From Cohnella silvisoli (GTDB lineage: Bacteria > Bacillota > Bacilli > Paenibacillales > Paenibacillaceae), in NCBI RefSeq assembly GCF_021190915.1, contig NZ_JAIOAP010000018.1, positions 103,403-167,402 of the forward strand: a stretch of 64,000 bases of DNA. Reading direction: 5' to 3'. The translations under genes and the position numbers were made by a program. The notes under the pieces were generated by a model that ran no database searches, was not told the origin of the DNA, and worked only from the letters and a program-made list of their open reading frames with translations. This document shows, one piece after another, positions 15,060 through 25,900 of this stretch (position 1 is the first letter of the stretch; each line of letters opens with the position of its first letter).

Positions 15060-18000
15060 ATGCTCTTACCGGAACATACAACAAGTCAAAGTAAAGACGA
15101 GCACGTATTGAAGACACCTTCCATAACGTTGCCCAATGGCGGCGGGGCGATTCGAGGGATGGGGGAGAAGTTCGCTTCCAATCCTGTCACGGGTACGGGT
15201 TCCATGAGCGTACCTATCGCAACCAGCCCTGGTCGTTCGGGCTTTGGCCCACAACTTTCCCTTTCGTATGACTCTGGAGCAGGTAATGGGCCTTTCGGTC
15301 TAGGATGGAATCTCTCGCTGCCTTCGATCACACGCAAAACGGACAAGGGGCTGCCACGCTATCACGATGCGCCCGATGCTATCGATTCGGATGTGTTCAT
15401 TTTATCAGGTGCGGAAGATTTGGTACCCGTTCTTAAACAGGATGCAAACGGGAAATGGATTCGCGAGCAACTGAAGCGGACCGTGAATGGTGTTAGCTAT
15501 CATATTCGCCGCTATCGTCCGCGCGTCGAAGGTCTGTTTGCCCGCATAGAGCGATGGACGAACGAAGCGCAACCCAGTGAAATTTTTTGGCGTTCCATCT
15601 CGAAAGAAAACATCACAACCTGGTACGGCAGAACTGACAATTCGCGTATTACCGACCCCACCCCCGATCATTCCGATCGCGTCTTCAGTTGGCTGATCTG
15701 TCAGAGCCACGACGATAAAGGCAACGTCATCTCGTATCAATACAAAGCGGAGAACGCCGATCAGTTGGATCTGTCGCACGCCCACGAACAAAATCGCGGC
15801 GACGAAAAGGATAAGCGGCGTACCGCAAATCGATATCTCAAGCGAATCTATTACGGCAATCACTCCCCCTATCTTCCCGAACTCCAGGCAGACAAGCCAT
15901 GGCCAGAACCGTCGGAGGACGATAACAACTGGTACTTCGAAGTCGTGTTCGATTATGGCGAACATGACGAGACTCACCCTACGTCCCATGAAGCTGGACA
16001 ATGGAAATCACGCTGTGACCCGTTCTCGTCAAACCGTTCTACGTTTGAAATCCGCACCTACCGATTGTGCAAGCGAGTGTTGATGTTCCATCACATTCCG
16101 GATGACCCGAATGGCCACAAAGGATACGAAGGCCTTGTTCGCTCGACTGACTTCTCCTATAAATATGAGAAAGACGGTGCTAGCTCACATACACCTGTTT
16201 ATTCCAAACTCATCGAGATAACTCAGCGAGGCTATCAACGATCGGCTGGCGGAGACTATCTCGCCTCGTCGCTCCCCCCGCTCGAGTTCACCTACAGCGA
16301 AGCCATGATTCAGACGGAATTACGCGAAATACCCGAAGAAAGCCTGGAAGACTTGCCATTCGGCATCGACGGTACCTCCTGTCAATGGATTGACCTTGAC
16401 GGCGAAGGGTTATCGGGTATGCTGTTCGAGCAGGCAAATGCGTGGTTCTACAAACGGAACCTTAGCCCACTTACTGGAGCGGGCGGCGGGCGCGTCGAAG
16501 CGAAGCTCGCGCCGGCGGTCCTTGTCACGCCCAAGCCCATGATTTCATTGACGGACAACGTGCAATTCCTCGATCTGGCAGGTGATGGCCTACCGGACGC
16601 TGTTCAATTTTCTAGCCCGATGCCAGGGTTTTACGAACGGACTGTGGATGAGAAGTGGGACTCGTTCGTGCCGTTCACTTCACTGCCAAATGTGAACTGG
16701 AACGACCCTAATCTCAAGTTCATCGATCTCGACGGCGATGGTCACGCCGATATCCTGATTAGCGAGCACGACGCTTTTATTTGGCATCGTTCGCTAGGCG
16801 AAGCAGGTTTTGATTCAGCGCAGCGAACGAGTAAATGCTGGGATGAAGAAATGGGGCCGCATATCATCTTTGCCGACGCGAAACAATCCATCTATGTTGC
16901 GGATCTAACGGGCGATGGATTAAGTGACATCGTACGTATTCGCAACGACGGGGTTTGCTATTGGCCGAATCTTGGCTTTGGCCGTTTTGGTGCCAAAGTT
17001 ACGATGGATAATGCGCCACTGTTCGACCATACGGACCAATTCAGCAATAGCCGCATACGGTTAGCTGATATCGACGGTACTGGCACGACCGATATCCTAT
17101 ACCTGCATCTCGATGGTGTACGCGTGTATTTTAACCATTCCGGAAAAAGCTGGAGTGCCCCAACGACGATCCAAAACTTTCCCGTTCCGGATAATGTCGC
17201 TTCGGTTCAGGTGTTTGATCTTCTAGGCAACGGCACGGCGTGCCTGGTCTGGTCATCACCTCGGCCTGTCGATGCGCGCCGATCGCTCCGTTATCTCGAT
17301 CTGATGGGCGGGCAGAAGCCGCACCTGCTGGTGAAGACGGTCAACAATCTGGGAGCGGAGACAACGGTTGAGTATGCGCCTTCGACGATGTATTACTTGC
17401 TTAATGAGCAGGAAGATAAGCCTTGGATCACCAAACTTCCTTTTCCAGTGCATTGCGTGGAAAAGGTAACGGTGTGCGACAGTTGGCGCCAAACCCGGTT
17501 CACGACCGCATACAGCTATCACCACGGTTATTTCGATGGGGCGGAGCGGGAGTTTCGCGGTTTTGGCCGGGTTGAACAGATCGATGTCGAAGACTACGGC
17601 GAGTTCGCGAAAGGGAACTCAAATAGCCCTTACATTGCCGACGACCACACGTTATATCAGCCGCCTGTCAAAACGATAACCTGGTATCACACCGGTGCGT
17701 TTCTTGATCGGGAAAGAACGCTTAAGCTCTTTAAGGACGAGTATTGCACGAGCTGGATTCAGGATGAGGGGTTTAATGAGAAAGAGTTGCCTGAACCCGA
17801 CCTCGATTCCATGGACCTTACCGCCGATGAGTGGCGCGAGGCGTTAAGGGCGTGCAAAGGTATGGTGCTGCGCCAAGAGGTATTTGAGCTGGATGTGAAA
17901 GCGATGGCGGGGAGCGTACAAGAGCCAGTTAAAAAGCCGTTCCATAAGCCGGTCAAACTGTTTTCGACTGCTTTTCACAACTGTCATATTCATCTCGTGC

Positions 18001-21000
18001 AGCCGAAAGCGGATAACACGCATGCGGTTTTCCATGTTACCGAGAGCGAAGCGATCACCTATCACTACGAGTTGGAATTACTCCATGGATTGAAGCCTGA
18101 TCCGCGCATTTCGCATACGTTAAACTTGAGCATCGACGAATACGGCAACATCCAGCAGTCCGTTTCCGTAGTCTATCCTCGTCTAATAGAGTATACCGAC
18201 GACACTCTGAACGCCGATGTGCAACATCTGATTCGTAAGGTGCAATCCGAGACGCATCTGATCTATTCGGAGAGACGTTATACGAATGACGTGCCCAATG
18301 CGGTCCATCCTGATCCGGACGACTATCGTTTGCGGCTGCCTTACGAAGTGTTAACTTATGAGTTGACTGGCGAGTTGAAAACGAACACAACGGATCGCTA
18401 TTTCACGTTAGAGGAGTTGCGCGAATACAAGCTTAGCGATATCTATCAGAACAGCAGTGCGGCGGTGAAGGAAGTTGCAGAGATCGCCTATCACAAGCTG
18501 CCTGATCGCATTTCGCCTCAGAAGCGAATCGTTGAACATACACGAACTTTGTTTTTCGATAAAGCCTTGAATAAGCCACTAGCACTAAGGGAATTGAACG
18601 CACTGGCTTTGCCGTATGAGAGCTACAAACTGGCGCTTACCGGTGACATTCTTGACATCGTGTTCGCGGATAAGATCACGCCAGACGTTCAAGCGACGCT
18701 TACGGACAAGAAATATAGCGGATACTTGACCGGTGCACAATTGGCTGCTCGTTTTGGCGCGAACACGACCGGACAGTATTGGAAGTGTTCAGGCATAGCA
18801 GGATTTAATGAGGATGCTCCCAATCACTTCTATTTGCCCGAGCGATACACTGACCCCTTTGATAACATAACAACACTCTCCTATGACTCTCGTGATCTAT
18901 ACATCCAATCTAGCACCGATGCGCTGGACAATCGTACTGAGGTAACCGAGTTCGATTGTCGCGTACTGGCACCTTGCCGAATGAAAGATGCGAACGACAA
19001 TGTTTCGGAAGTAAGATTTGACATTTTGGGTATGCCCGCTGCCATTGCGGTGATGGGCAAAGGCGATGAAGCCGATAGCCTGAACGATTTTAATGACGAT
19101 TTGTTGAACCTGGATTTGGACACCCGGCACAGATTTTTCGTCAATCAGGATTATGACGCTGCAATTGCCAAAAATTTGTTGCGCGGCGCAAGCACGCGGT
19201 ATGTGTATTACTTCGGAGAAGTCATCGATAACGGCAACACCGTCTGGGGACGGTATCCTTCCTGTGTCAGCGCGATCATTCGGGAGCGGCATGTTGCCGA
19301 CGAGCCGGATAGCCCGATTCAATGCGGGTTCGAGTATTCGGATGGCATGGGCAACGTACTTGTGAAGAAGACGCAAGCCGAACCGGAACGAACCGACGGG
19401 GCTTTGCGGTGGGTCGCCAGCGGCAAAACCATTCAGAACAACAAGGGAAAACCGGTCAAACAATATGAGCCGTATTTCAGTGCGCCGTCAATCGGACATC
19501 GTTTCGAGCATTCGCTAGAAGCGGGCGTAACTCCGGTGATGTTTTATGACGCGGTTGGACGGGTCATTCGCACCGATTCGCCGGATGGTTCTTACAGCCG
19601 CGTGGAGTTTTCGCCTTGGCATGCGAATCACTACGACGCCAACGACACGGTTAGTCAATCGGACAACAGATGGTTCGTCAACAAGAGCGCACCGACGGCA
19701 TCGGAAGAAGACCGGCGCGCAGCACAATTGGCCGCCGAGCATGCAGATACGCCTTTGGTGTCAGTGCTTGACAGTCTCGGACGCGAGGTCGTCAAGATCG
19801 CTCATAACCGCATGGGACCGGCGAATGCTCTGGTTGACGAGAAATATGTCACCTATACGAAGCTTGATGCGGAGGGAAAACCTCTATGGGTACAAGATGC
19901 TCGCAGCAACCGCGTGGTGCAATACATCATGCCGCCGCTACTTAATGGAGTAGATGATTCCTCAACGATTCCAAACTTTACCCCTTGTTACGACATCGCA
20001 GGCAACTTGCTTTATCAACATAGTATGGATGCTGGCGACCGCTGGATGTTGAACGATGCGGCGGGAAAACCGATGTTCGCCTGGAACAGCCGCTCGCACG
20101 TGACGAGATTAGCCTATGATAGATTGCATCGACCAATCGGCTCATATGTCACTGGTGCTGACCCGAACGATCCAACACGCGAGATTCAATATGAGAAGAA
20201 GGTCTACGGCGAAGAGGTGGCGGACAATAAACGACACAACTTACGAGGCAAGCTGTATGCGCTTTTCGACACGGCGGGTGTCGTTACCAACGAGTCTTAC
20301 GACTTCAGGGGCAATCTCCTGAGCACGAAACGCCAGCTTGCTCTCGACTACAAGACAACACCCGATTGGTCGCAAAATCCTGCGTTGGAAGAAGAACGTT
20401 TCGTTGCCAGAACCCGATACGACGCTCAGAACCGTCCGGTTCAGATCATCGCTCCGCATCTTTTAACGGCGGCAGCTACACAGCGAATCTGTGTAACCCA
20501 GCTAGCATATAACGAAGCAGGTTTGCTGGATCGCGTGGACTTATGGCTCAATCAATCCGCGGAGCCGACGACATTGCTCGCCGGAAATACGGCAAACCAG
20601 CGTTTGGTGAAGAACATTAACTACAACGCCAAAGGCCAGCGTGTACTTGTGCAATATGGCAATGAATCGGAAACCAGCTATGACTACGAGCCTGATACTT
20701 TCCGACTAAAGCGGCTCAAGACTAAGCGTAATCCTGATCACGCGGTGTTACAGGAACTGAATTACACTTATGACCCGGTCGGTAATATTACTCGGATCTT
20801 CGATGACGCTCAGGATCGCGTATTTCATAGCAACCAATGCGTGCAGCCGAGTGCTGAGTATCGCTATGACGCGCTTTATCGGCTGATCGCCGCCAGCGGA
20901 CGAGAGCATAGAGGGAATGGTCAGCAGTTGGACTGGGATGACCGTTCCCGCTTCGTACCCGTGATGCAGAACGATTGCCAGGCGTTACAGAACTACGTCG

Positions 21001-22919
21001 AGACGTATCGCTATGACGAAGTCGGCAACATTATGCAAATGGTGCATCACACAGGGAGTAATCTGGAGCAGCCAGGTCAGGCGATCTGGAATCGGCGTTA
21101 CCAATACGCGCTGGATAGCAATCGCCTGCTCTCCACTAGCGTACCCGGCGATCCGATCAATTCTCCCGGCTATAACGCCACGCCCGTTTACAGCGTGAAA
21201 TATACATACGACGCTCATGGCAACATCACGGCGATGCCGCATTTGCCACAGATGAATTGGGACTTCAAGGACCAATTAAGCGCAACGACGGGGATGGTCA
21301 CGAATACGAATGACAATCCGCAACACGCCCAATTGCCTGCGACGACTTACTACGTGTACGATGCGTCAGGTCAACGCGTTCGGAAGGTGACCACCACGCA
21401 AACCGGCGCGCCTAACAAGCAACGTATATACCTCGGCGGATTTGAGGTGTACCGCGAATATAGCAACGGTACAGTAAAGCTAGAGCGAGAGTCGCTGCAT
21501 GTGATGGACGACAAGCAACATCTGGCATTGATCGAGACGCAAACAATTAAAGACCAATCTCAGATGACGAATGTCCAACCGCTCGTCCGTTATCAGCTTG
21601 GCAACCACCTTGGTTCGACCAGCCTGGAGCTCGATGAGAATGGAGAAGTGATTACCTATGAGGAGTACACTCCCTTCGGCAGCACCGCATATTGCGCCGG
21701 ACGAAGCGCTTCCGAGGTGAGCTTGAAGCGTTACCGCTATACGGGCAAGGAACGGGATGAGGAGACGGGGTTAAGCTATCATGGTGCGAGGTATTATGCG
21801 CCGTGGCTGGGAAGATGGATGAGTTGTGATCCCAATGGAATTAGCGATGGCAGCAATATCTATCGTTATGTGAGGGGCAATCCAACCATTTTTGTGGATT
21901 TGTCAGGTCGAACTACGACATTAAATTTGTTATCCGAGGACATGAGAGATCAGAGGGAGCAGGAGCTCAAGAAACAAGCAGACGACCCCTACGTGACAGA
22001 AGGAGTTTCCAAGGAAGAAGTCGCTGACGCCATGAACTTAAAAAACGGGGATATGATAGAAAAATACGGATGGAACAGACGTGGTCAAATTTTTGATGCG
22101 ATGAGCAAAATGTCTTTGAAAGATTTAGCGAGGGCTTTGCCGGAACAAGATAAAACGGTTTATTGGCAACCGAGTGGCCGACAGGCAACGAACTCACAAG
22201 AACAAAGATCGGTGCTTGCAGATAAAGTGGAGAACTTCAATCCAGGTACGCCAATCGGTGGTATCGTCAGAACGGCAGCCTACGCCGCTGGAGCATCACA
22301 CGAAGAAGCAGAAAGGATTGGAGCCGTCGGTGATCTAGCAGAGGGGCTTTTACCTGCAGCAACCGCAGGTGTTGCGAGATACAAAGCAGCTAGCGCAAAA
22401 GCTCAATCAACAAAACCGATTACTGGCGCGCGGAACGCTAATAAGGGCGTTGGAACTCCGACAAGTTCTCATAATGCCGGGAAAAACAACTCGGTTAATC
22501 CCCCCGATCCATCGACTGGAGAAATTAACGACGAAAATTGCGTTCCCTGCACTGCTGCGACTTTGAAGAATGTGAATGAGAAAAGTCAGGCTTCGACGGC
22601 AAATAACATCGATCCAGCAGGACTAATGAAAAGTGTAGGAAGGGCGGGGCAAGCACTTAAATTTGTTGCGAACGCGACTGGTATGCAGTATGACGAAAAG
22701 CCTGTTGACCTTAAAAATAACAAAGATGCCTTAGCTGCGAAATCCGGCCATTACGTCATTATCGCAAGAACGGCAGCAGGTGGCCATATGGTATATGCAC
22801 AAAAGACCGATTCCGGGTCATTTGTCATCTATGATGGTCAGCATTCAAAAATCTATACTTTGGATCAGCTCCGCAGTCAATACAGCGACATTGCGGCTTA
22901 TCGCTTCTATAACAAGTAG
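15060..22919 (+). CDS. Tc toxin fused TcB-TcC subunit with papain-fold-like C-terminal toxin
   Basis: Cocoon-forming subunit of an insecticidal toxin complex, 2619 residues. An SpvB domain opens the protein (PNGGGAIRGMGEKF, SYDSGAGNGPFGLGWNL). FG-GAP/integrin-like repeats follow (DLDGDGHADIL near 556), then TcB middle domains, many RHS/YD repeats from about 1590, and the RHS core (RYTGKERDEETGLSYHGARY, then IYRYVRGNPTIFVD near 2285) where TcC proteins cut themselves. The last 330 residues are the variable toxin. NCVPC (Cys 2494), GGHMVY (His 2576) and YDGQ (Asp 2592) resemble a papain-fold Cys-His-Asp triad. B and C are fused, unlike the separate Photorhabdus genes. Its stop codon overlaps the ribosome-binding site of the next gene. 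Confidence 0.9.
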   Translation: MLLPEHTTSQSKDEHVLKTPSITLPNGGGAIRGMGEKFASNPVTGTGSMSVPIATSPGRSGFGPQLSLSYDSGAGNGPFGLGWNLSLPSITRKTDKGLPRYHDAPDAIDSDVFILSGAEDLVPVLKQDANGKWIREQLKRTVNGVSYHIRRYRPRVEGLFARIERWTNEAQPSEIFWRSISKENITTWYGRTDNSRITDPTPDHSDRVFSWLICQSHDDKGNVISYQYKAENADQLDLSHAHEQNRGDEKDKRRTANRYLKRIYYGNHSPYLPELQADKPWPEPSEDDNNWYFEVVFDYGEHDETHPTSHEAGQWKSRCDPFSSNRSTFEIRTYRLCKRVLMFHHIPDDPNGHKGYEGLVRSTDFSYKYEKDGASSHTPVYSKLIEITQRGYQRSAGGDYLASSLPPLEFTYSEAMIQTELREIPEESLEDLPFGIDGTSCQWIDLDGEGLSGMLFEQANAWFYKRNLSPLTGAGGGRVEAKLAPAVLVTPKPMISLTDNVQFLDLAGDGLPDAVQFSSPMPGFYERTVDEKWDSFVPFTSLPNVNWNDPNLKFIDLDGDGHADILISEHDAFIWHRSLGEAGFDSAQRTSKCWDEEMGPHIIFADAKQSIYVADLTGDGLSDIVRIRNDGVCYWPNLGFGRFGAKVTMDNAPLFDHTDQFSNSRIRLADIDGTGTTDILYLHLDGVRVYFNHSGKSWSAPTTIQNFPVPDNVASVQVFDLLGNGTACLVWSSPRPVDARRSLRYLDLMGGQKPHLLVKTVNNLGAETTVEYAPSTMYYLLNEQEDKPWITKLPFPVHCVEKVTVCDSWRQTRFTTAYSYHHGYFDGAEREFRGFGRVEQIDVEDYGEFAKGNSNSPYIADDHTLYQPPVKTITWYHTGAFLDRERTLKLFKDEYCTSWIQDEGFNEKELPEPDLDSMDLTADEWREALRACKGMVLRQEVFELDVKAMAGSVQEPVKKPFHKPVKLFSTAFHNCHIHLVQPKADNTHAVFHVTESEAITYHYELELLHGLKPDPRISHTLNLSIDEYGNIQQSVSVVYPRLIEYTDDTLNADVQHLIRKVQSETHLIYSERRYTNDVPNAVHPDPDDYRLRLPYEVLTYELTGELKTNTTDRYFTLEELREYKLSDIYQNSSAAVKEVAEIAYHKLPDRISPQKRIVEHTRTLFFDKALNKPLALRELNALALPYESYKLALTGDILDIVFADKITPDVQATLTDKKYSGYLTGAQLAARFGANTTGQYWKCSGIAGFNEDAPNHFYLPERYTDPFDNITTLSYDSRDLYIQSSTDALDNRTEVTEFDCRVLAPCRMKDANDNVSEVRFDILGMPAAIAVMGKGDEADSLNDFNDDLLNLDLDTRHRFFVNQDYDAAIAKNLLRGASTRYVYYFGEVIDNGNTVWGRYPSCVSAIIRERHVADEPDSPIQCGFEYSDGMGNVLVKKTQAEPERTDGALRWVASGKTIQNNKGKPVKQYEPYFSAPSIGHRFEHSLEAGVTPVMFYDAVGRVIRTDSPDGSYSRVEFSPWHANHYDANDTVSQSDNRWFVNKSAPTASEEDRRAAQLAAEHADTPLVSVLDSLGREVVKIAHNRMGPANALVDEKYVTYTKLDAEGKPLWVQDARSNRVVQYIMPPLLNGVDDSSTIPNFTPCYDIAGNLLYQHSMDAGDRWMLNDAAGKPMFAWNSRSHVTRLAYDRLHRPIGSYVTGADPNDPTREIQYEKKVYGEEVADNKRHNLRGKLYALFDTAGVVTNESYDFRGNLLSTKRQLALDYKTTPDWSQNPALEEERFVARTRYDAQNRPVQIIAPHLLTAAATQRICVTQLAYNEAGLLDRVDLWLNQSAEPTTLLAGNTANQRLVKNINYNAKGQRVLVQYGNESETSYDYEPDTFRLKRLKTKRNPDHAVLQELNYTYDPVGNITRIFDDAQDRVFHSNQCVQPSAEYRYDALYRLIAASGREHRGNGQQLDWDDRSRFVPVMQNDCQALQNYVETYRYDEVGNIMQMVHHTGSNLEQPGQAIWNRRYQYALDSNRLLSTSVPGDPINSPGYNATPVYSVKYTYDAHGNITAMPHLPQMNWDFKDQLSATTGMVTNTNDNPQHAQLPATTYYVYDASGQRVRKVTTTQTGAPNKQRIYLGGFEVYREYSNGTVKLERESLHVMDDKQHLALIETQTIKDQSQMTNVQPLVRYQLGNHLGSTSLELDENGEVITYEEYTPFGSTAYCAGRSASEVSLKRYRYTGKERDEETGLSYHGARYYAPWLGRWMSCDPNGISDGSNIYRYVRGNPTIFVDLSGRTTTLNLLSEDMRDQREQELKKQADDPYVTEGVSKEEVADAMNLKNGDMIEKYGWNRRGQIFDAMSKMSLKDLARALPEQDKTVYWQPSGRQATNSQEQRSVLADKVENFNPGTPIGGIVRTAAYAAGASHEEAERIGAVGDLAEGLLPAATAGVARYKAASAKAQSTKPITGARNANKGVGTPTSSHNAGKNNSVNPPDPSTGEINDENCVPCTAATLKNVNEKSQASTANNIDPAGLMKSVGRAGQALKFVANATGMQYDEKPVDLKNNKDALAAKSGHYVIIARTAAGGHMVYAQKTDSGSFVIYDGQHSKIYTLDQLRSQYSDIAAYRFYNK

Positions 22920-22929
22920 GAGGAAACCC

Positions 22930-25900
22930 ATGAACAAAATTACATTTCCTTTAGAACATGGAAAACAAGGCTCTGAAGTAGGCGACCTGCAAGCCGCGCT
23001 GCAATTGTTCCTCGACAAGTCTATTCTATTGGAGAACGAAGAAGGAATGCGGCGGGAGTACTCCTATGGACTACGACGTGAAAATGCCGAACAGATTTAC
23101 AGCGATTACACCTCAAAGCTGGTCAGCATTTTCCAGGAAGAGCGGCGACTTGAAGCCCACGGCAAAGTAGATGAACAGACCGCTAATGCTATGAACGCCA
23201 TCCTTCGCAATCTCGGGTTACTGAATGTAGAAGGCTGGACCCAGGTTGTCGAAGCTCTGAATACGCAAGGTCAAACGCTGAGTGCCATCAGTCTTGGAAC
23301 GGATCGTCTAGCGAGTATAGACGAGAAGATCGGCACACTGGGCAAAGCTCCCTTGATCAGCTTCAACACGCGCGGTAAAGCAGTGAGAAGCTTGCATGAA
23401 CAATTGCATAGCTTAGGAGTTTCATTGCCGGCCAACGAAACGGCCGAGGGCATTTTCGGCGTTGGCACTCGCGATGCGCTGCTGCAACTACAAGCGAAAC
23501 ACGATTTAGTCCGTACAGGTTTGTTCGATGATGCTACGCGAAATGCCCTTGCCATTGCCGTCGGCAGCGTGTCACAGCCAAGGCGTGTCGAGGGACGAAT
23601 TTTACTTGATAATGGCTTGCCTGCTTCAAGGGTCAAACTGAGTATTGTACACAAAGGTTTTGGCGAGGATGCTGTCGTGTTAGGAGAGACGGAAACCGAC
23701 GAGCGCGGGTTCTACGCGCTGCCCTATGACACAAATGGTACGGCGGCGAACATTGAAGTGCGCACGTTCGATGCGAATAGCAACGAGGTCCGGCTCTCCA
23801 ATCCGAAAGTGAACGCTGACCGCAGCGAGGTAATCAATCTCGTAGCGCCTTCAACGGTCATATCCCAGGCGAACGAGTTTGCGTTGATGGCAAGCGATCT
23901 GGGAAGGTTCGTGGGTTCTGACCTGAGCAAGCTCGCGCTGGCCCAAGAGAGCGAAGAGAGGCAAGATTTGACGCTGCTGCATCAATCCACGGATTGGGAT
24001 GCGCGCTTGATCGCTAGAGCTTCTTCTGCCGCCCAATTGAACGCAGTGACGGGTATTTCGCACGAGGCTTTATATGGCGTTATCCGCGCTGGCTTGCCTG
24101 ATGATCCCGAAGCTTTGTCGATGGTAAGTCCGGAGGCGTTCGCAACCGCGCTGAAACGGGCCAACGAGGCAAGCGTCATTGCCCTTGACGCCGAGCAGAT
24201 GGCGGCGGCTAACCAAGTGTTCGAACAGTTCGCGATGGATAAGCGGCGTAATATGATCGTGCCGGGTATGTTGTCCAACGTGGGCGACATGTTGGATCAA
24301 GTCCGTATGGAACCCGACCATAAGGCGGTGTTTGAGAAGCTGGTGCTCATGCACGACGGTGAAGACGAAGAGCTGTGGGTGGAGGCTAAGGCACAGGGCA
24401 TTCCCCGCGAACGTATCGCCGATATGCAATTACAAGGCAAGTTAGCTTATTTGACCCTGAACAATGCGCCTCTAACGAAAGCGCTGCAAGACGAGTTGGG
24501 CTCACAGGACAACCTGGCACAGTTGGTAGAGAAAGACTTGTATAAGCAGGACGAGTGGGTGGATCGACTTCATCGCATGGCGTATGATGACGGCACCCTT
24601 AATCCGGACAAGGTTGCAAAGCTGATTCCGGCTGCTTACACGCATAAGGATATCAACGACCGCGTCACCGCTTATGCCAACGATTTAGCACGTAAAGTAC
24701 GCCAAAGTTTTCCCACTCACGTTATCAGTCGGATGCTAGCGAAGGATGATTTGACGCTTGGCGCGCAACACGCCGAGATGAAAGCGCCTGTGCAATCGTT
24801 ATTGAATAATGCCGTAACCAAAGGGTTTCAACTTGGACGTACACCGGTGGGGCAATTCCTGATGCAGCACGGTGAGACTCTGTTTGATGGCTTCACTGAG
24901 GACGATAAGCAACTCGCCGAGACTGGTGTCAAGCTGTTGACGCGGGCTTATCAGATGACCCCGAACGACGAATCGATGACGAAATTGCTTGCGCTCGGTT
25001 TCACCTCTGCAAGGCAAGTAGCGTCCATCCCGAAAGCGGAATTCGTAGGGAGATATGCGAAAGATTTCGGTTCCAGTTCGGAAACAACAGTCATCTGGGA
25101 TAAAAGCGTTCAGATTACTTCTTCTACCTTCAACATCTTTACGCTGGCCAAGAAGCTAGACAGCACTCCTCCGATTCATGCGATTACCGGCAACTCCGAG
25201 CGCCATGAGAAATCCAAAGAAGAGTTGAAATCATCGTTGCTCAAAGCGTATCCGACGATGGAGTCGCTCTTCGGTTCATTGGATTATTGCGAGTGCGATC
25301 ATTGTCGTTCGGTGCTCAGCCCTGCCGCGTATTTGGTGGATCTGCTGCGCTTTATCGACCCTATCGAGCAAGATTGGAAACTCACCCTGGATAGTTGGGC
25401 ATTCAAGCACAATGGCAGAACCTATACGGGTCCCGACTACCATTTTATGAAACCGTACGACGCGCTCATCCAACGCCGCCCTGATCTGCCCCATCTTCCG
25501 CTAACCTGCGAGAACACCAATACGGCATTGCCCTATATCGATCTCGTGAATGAAATTCTAGAGTATTACGTTGCCAACGATCAGATGGATGAAAAGGCTG
25601 TACGCGATACAGGCGAAGCCACCTCAGCGGAATTGATTGCGGAGCCGCACAATCTCATCCCCTTAGCGTACGACACTTTGAAAGACGCCAATTACCCGCT
25701 AACGTTGCCCTTCGATCTATGGTTGGAGACGGTGCGCCGCTTTTGCGCGTACTTCGAGACGCCGTTCTGGAAAGTGCTGGACACGTTCCGACCGAGCGAC
25801 AACTTATTCGCGCCTGCATCCAACCCTGAAGCCTATTACCGTGCCTCTATTTTCGCGGAATATGTTGGCCTCTCTCCCAAGGAATACGACATCTACGCTG

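Noticed and set aside
15405..16001. 198-codon frame on the minus strand within the Tc gene
   Set aside because: Shadow frame of the toxin gene; no ribosome-binding site and no family pattern.
22780..22929. Earlier start for the first TcA gene inside the BC gene
   Set aside because: The 50 extra codons overlap the toxin end of the BC gene out of frame. ATG 22930 has an ideal ribosome-binding site.
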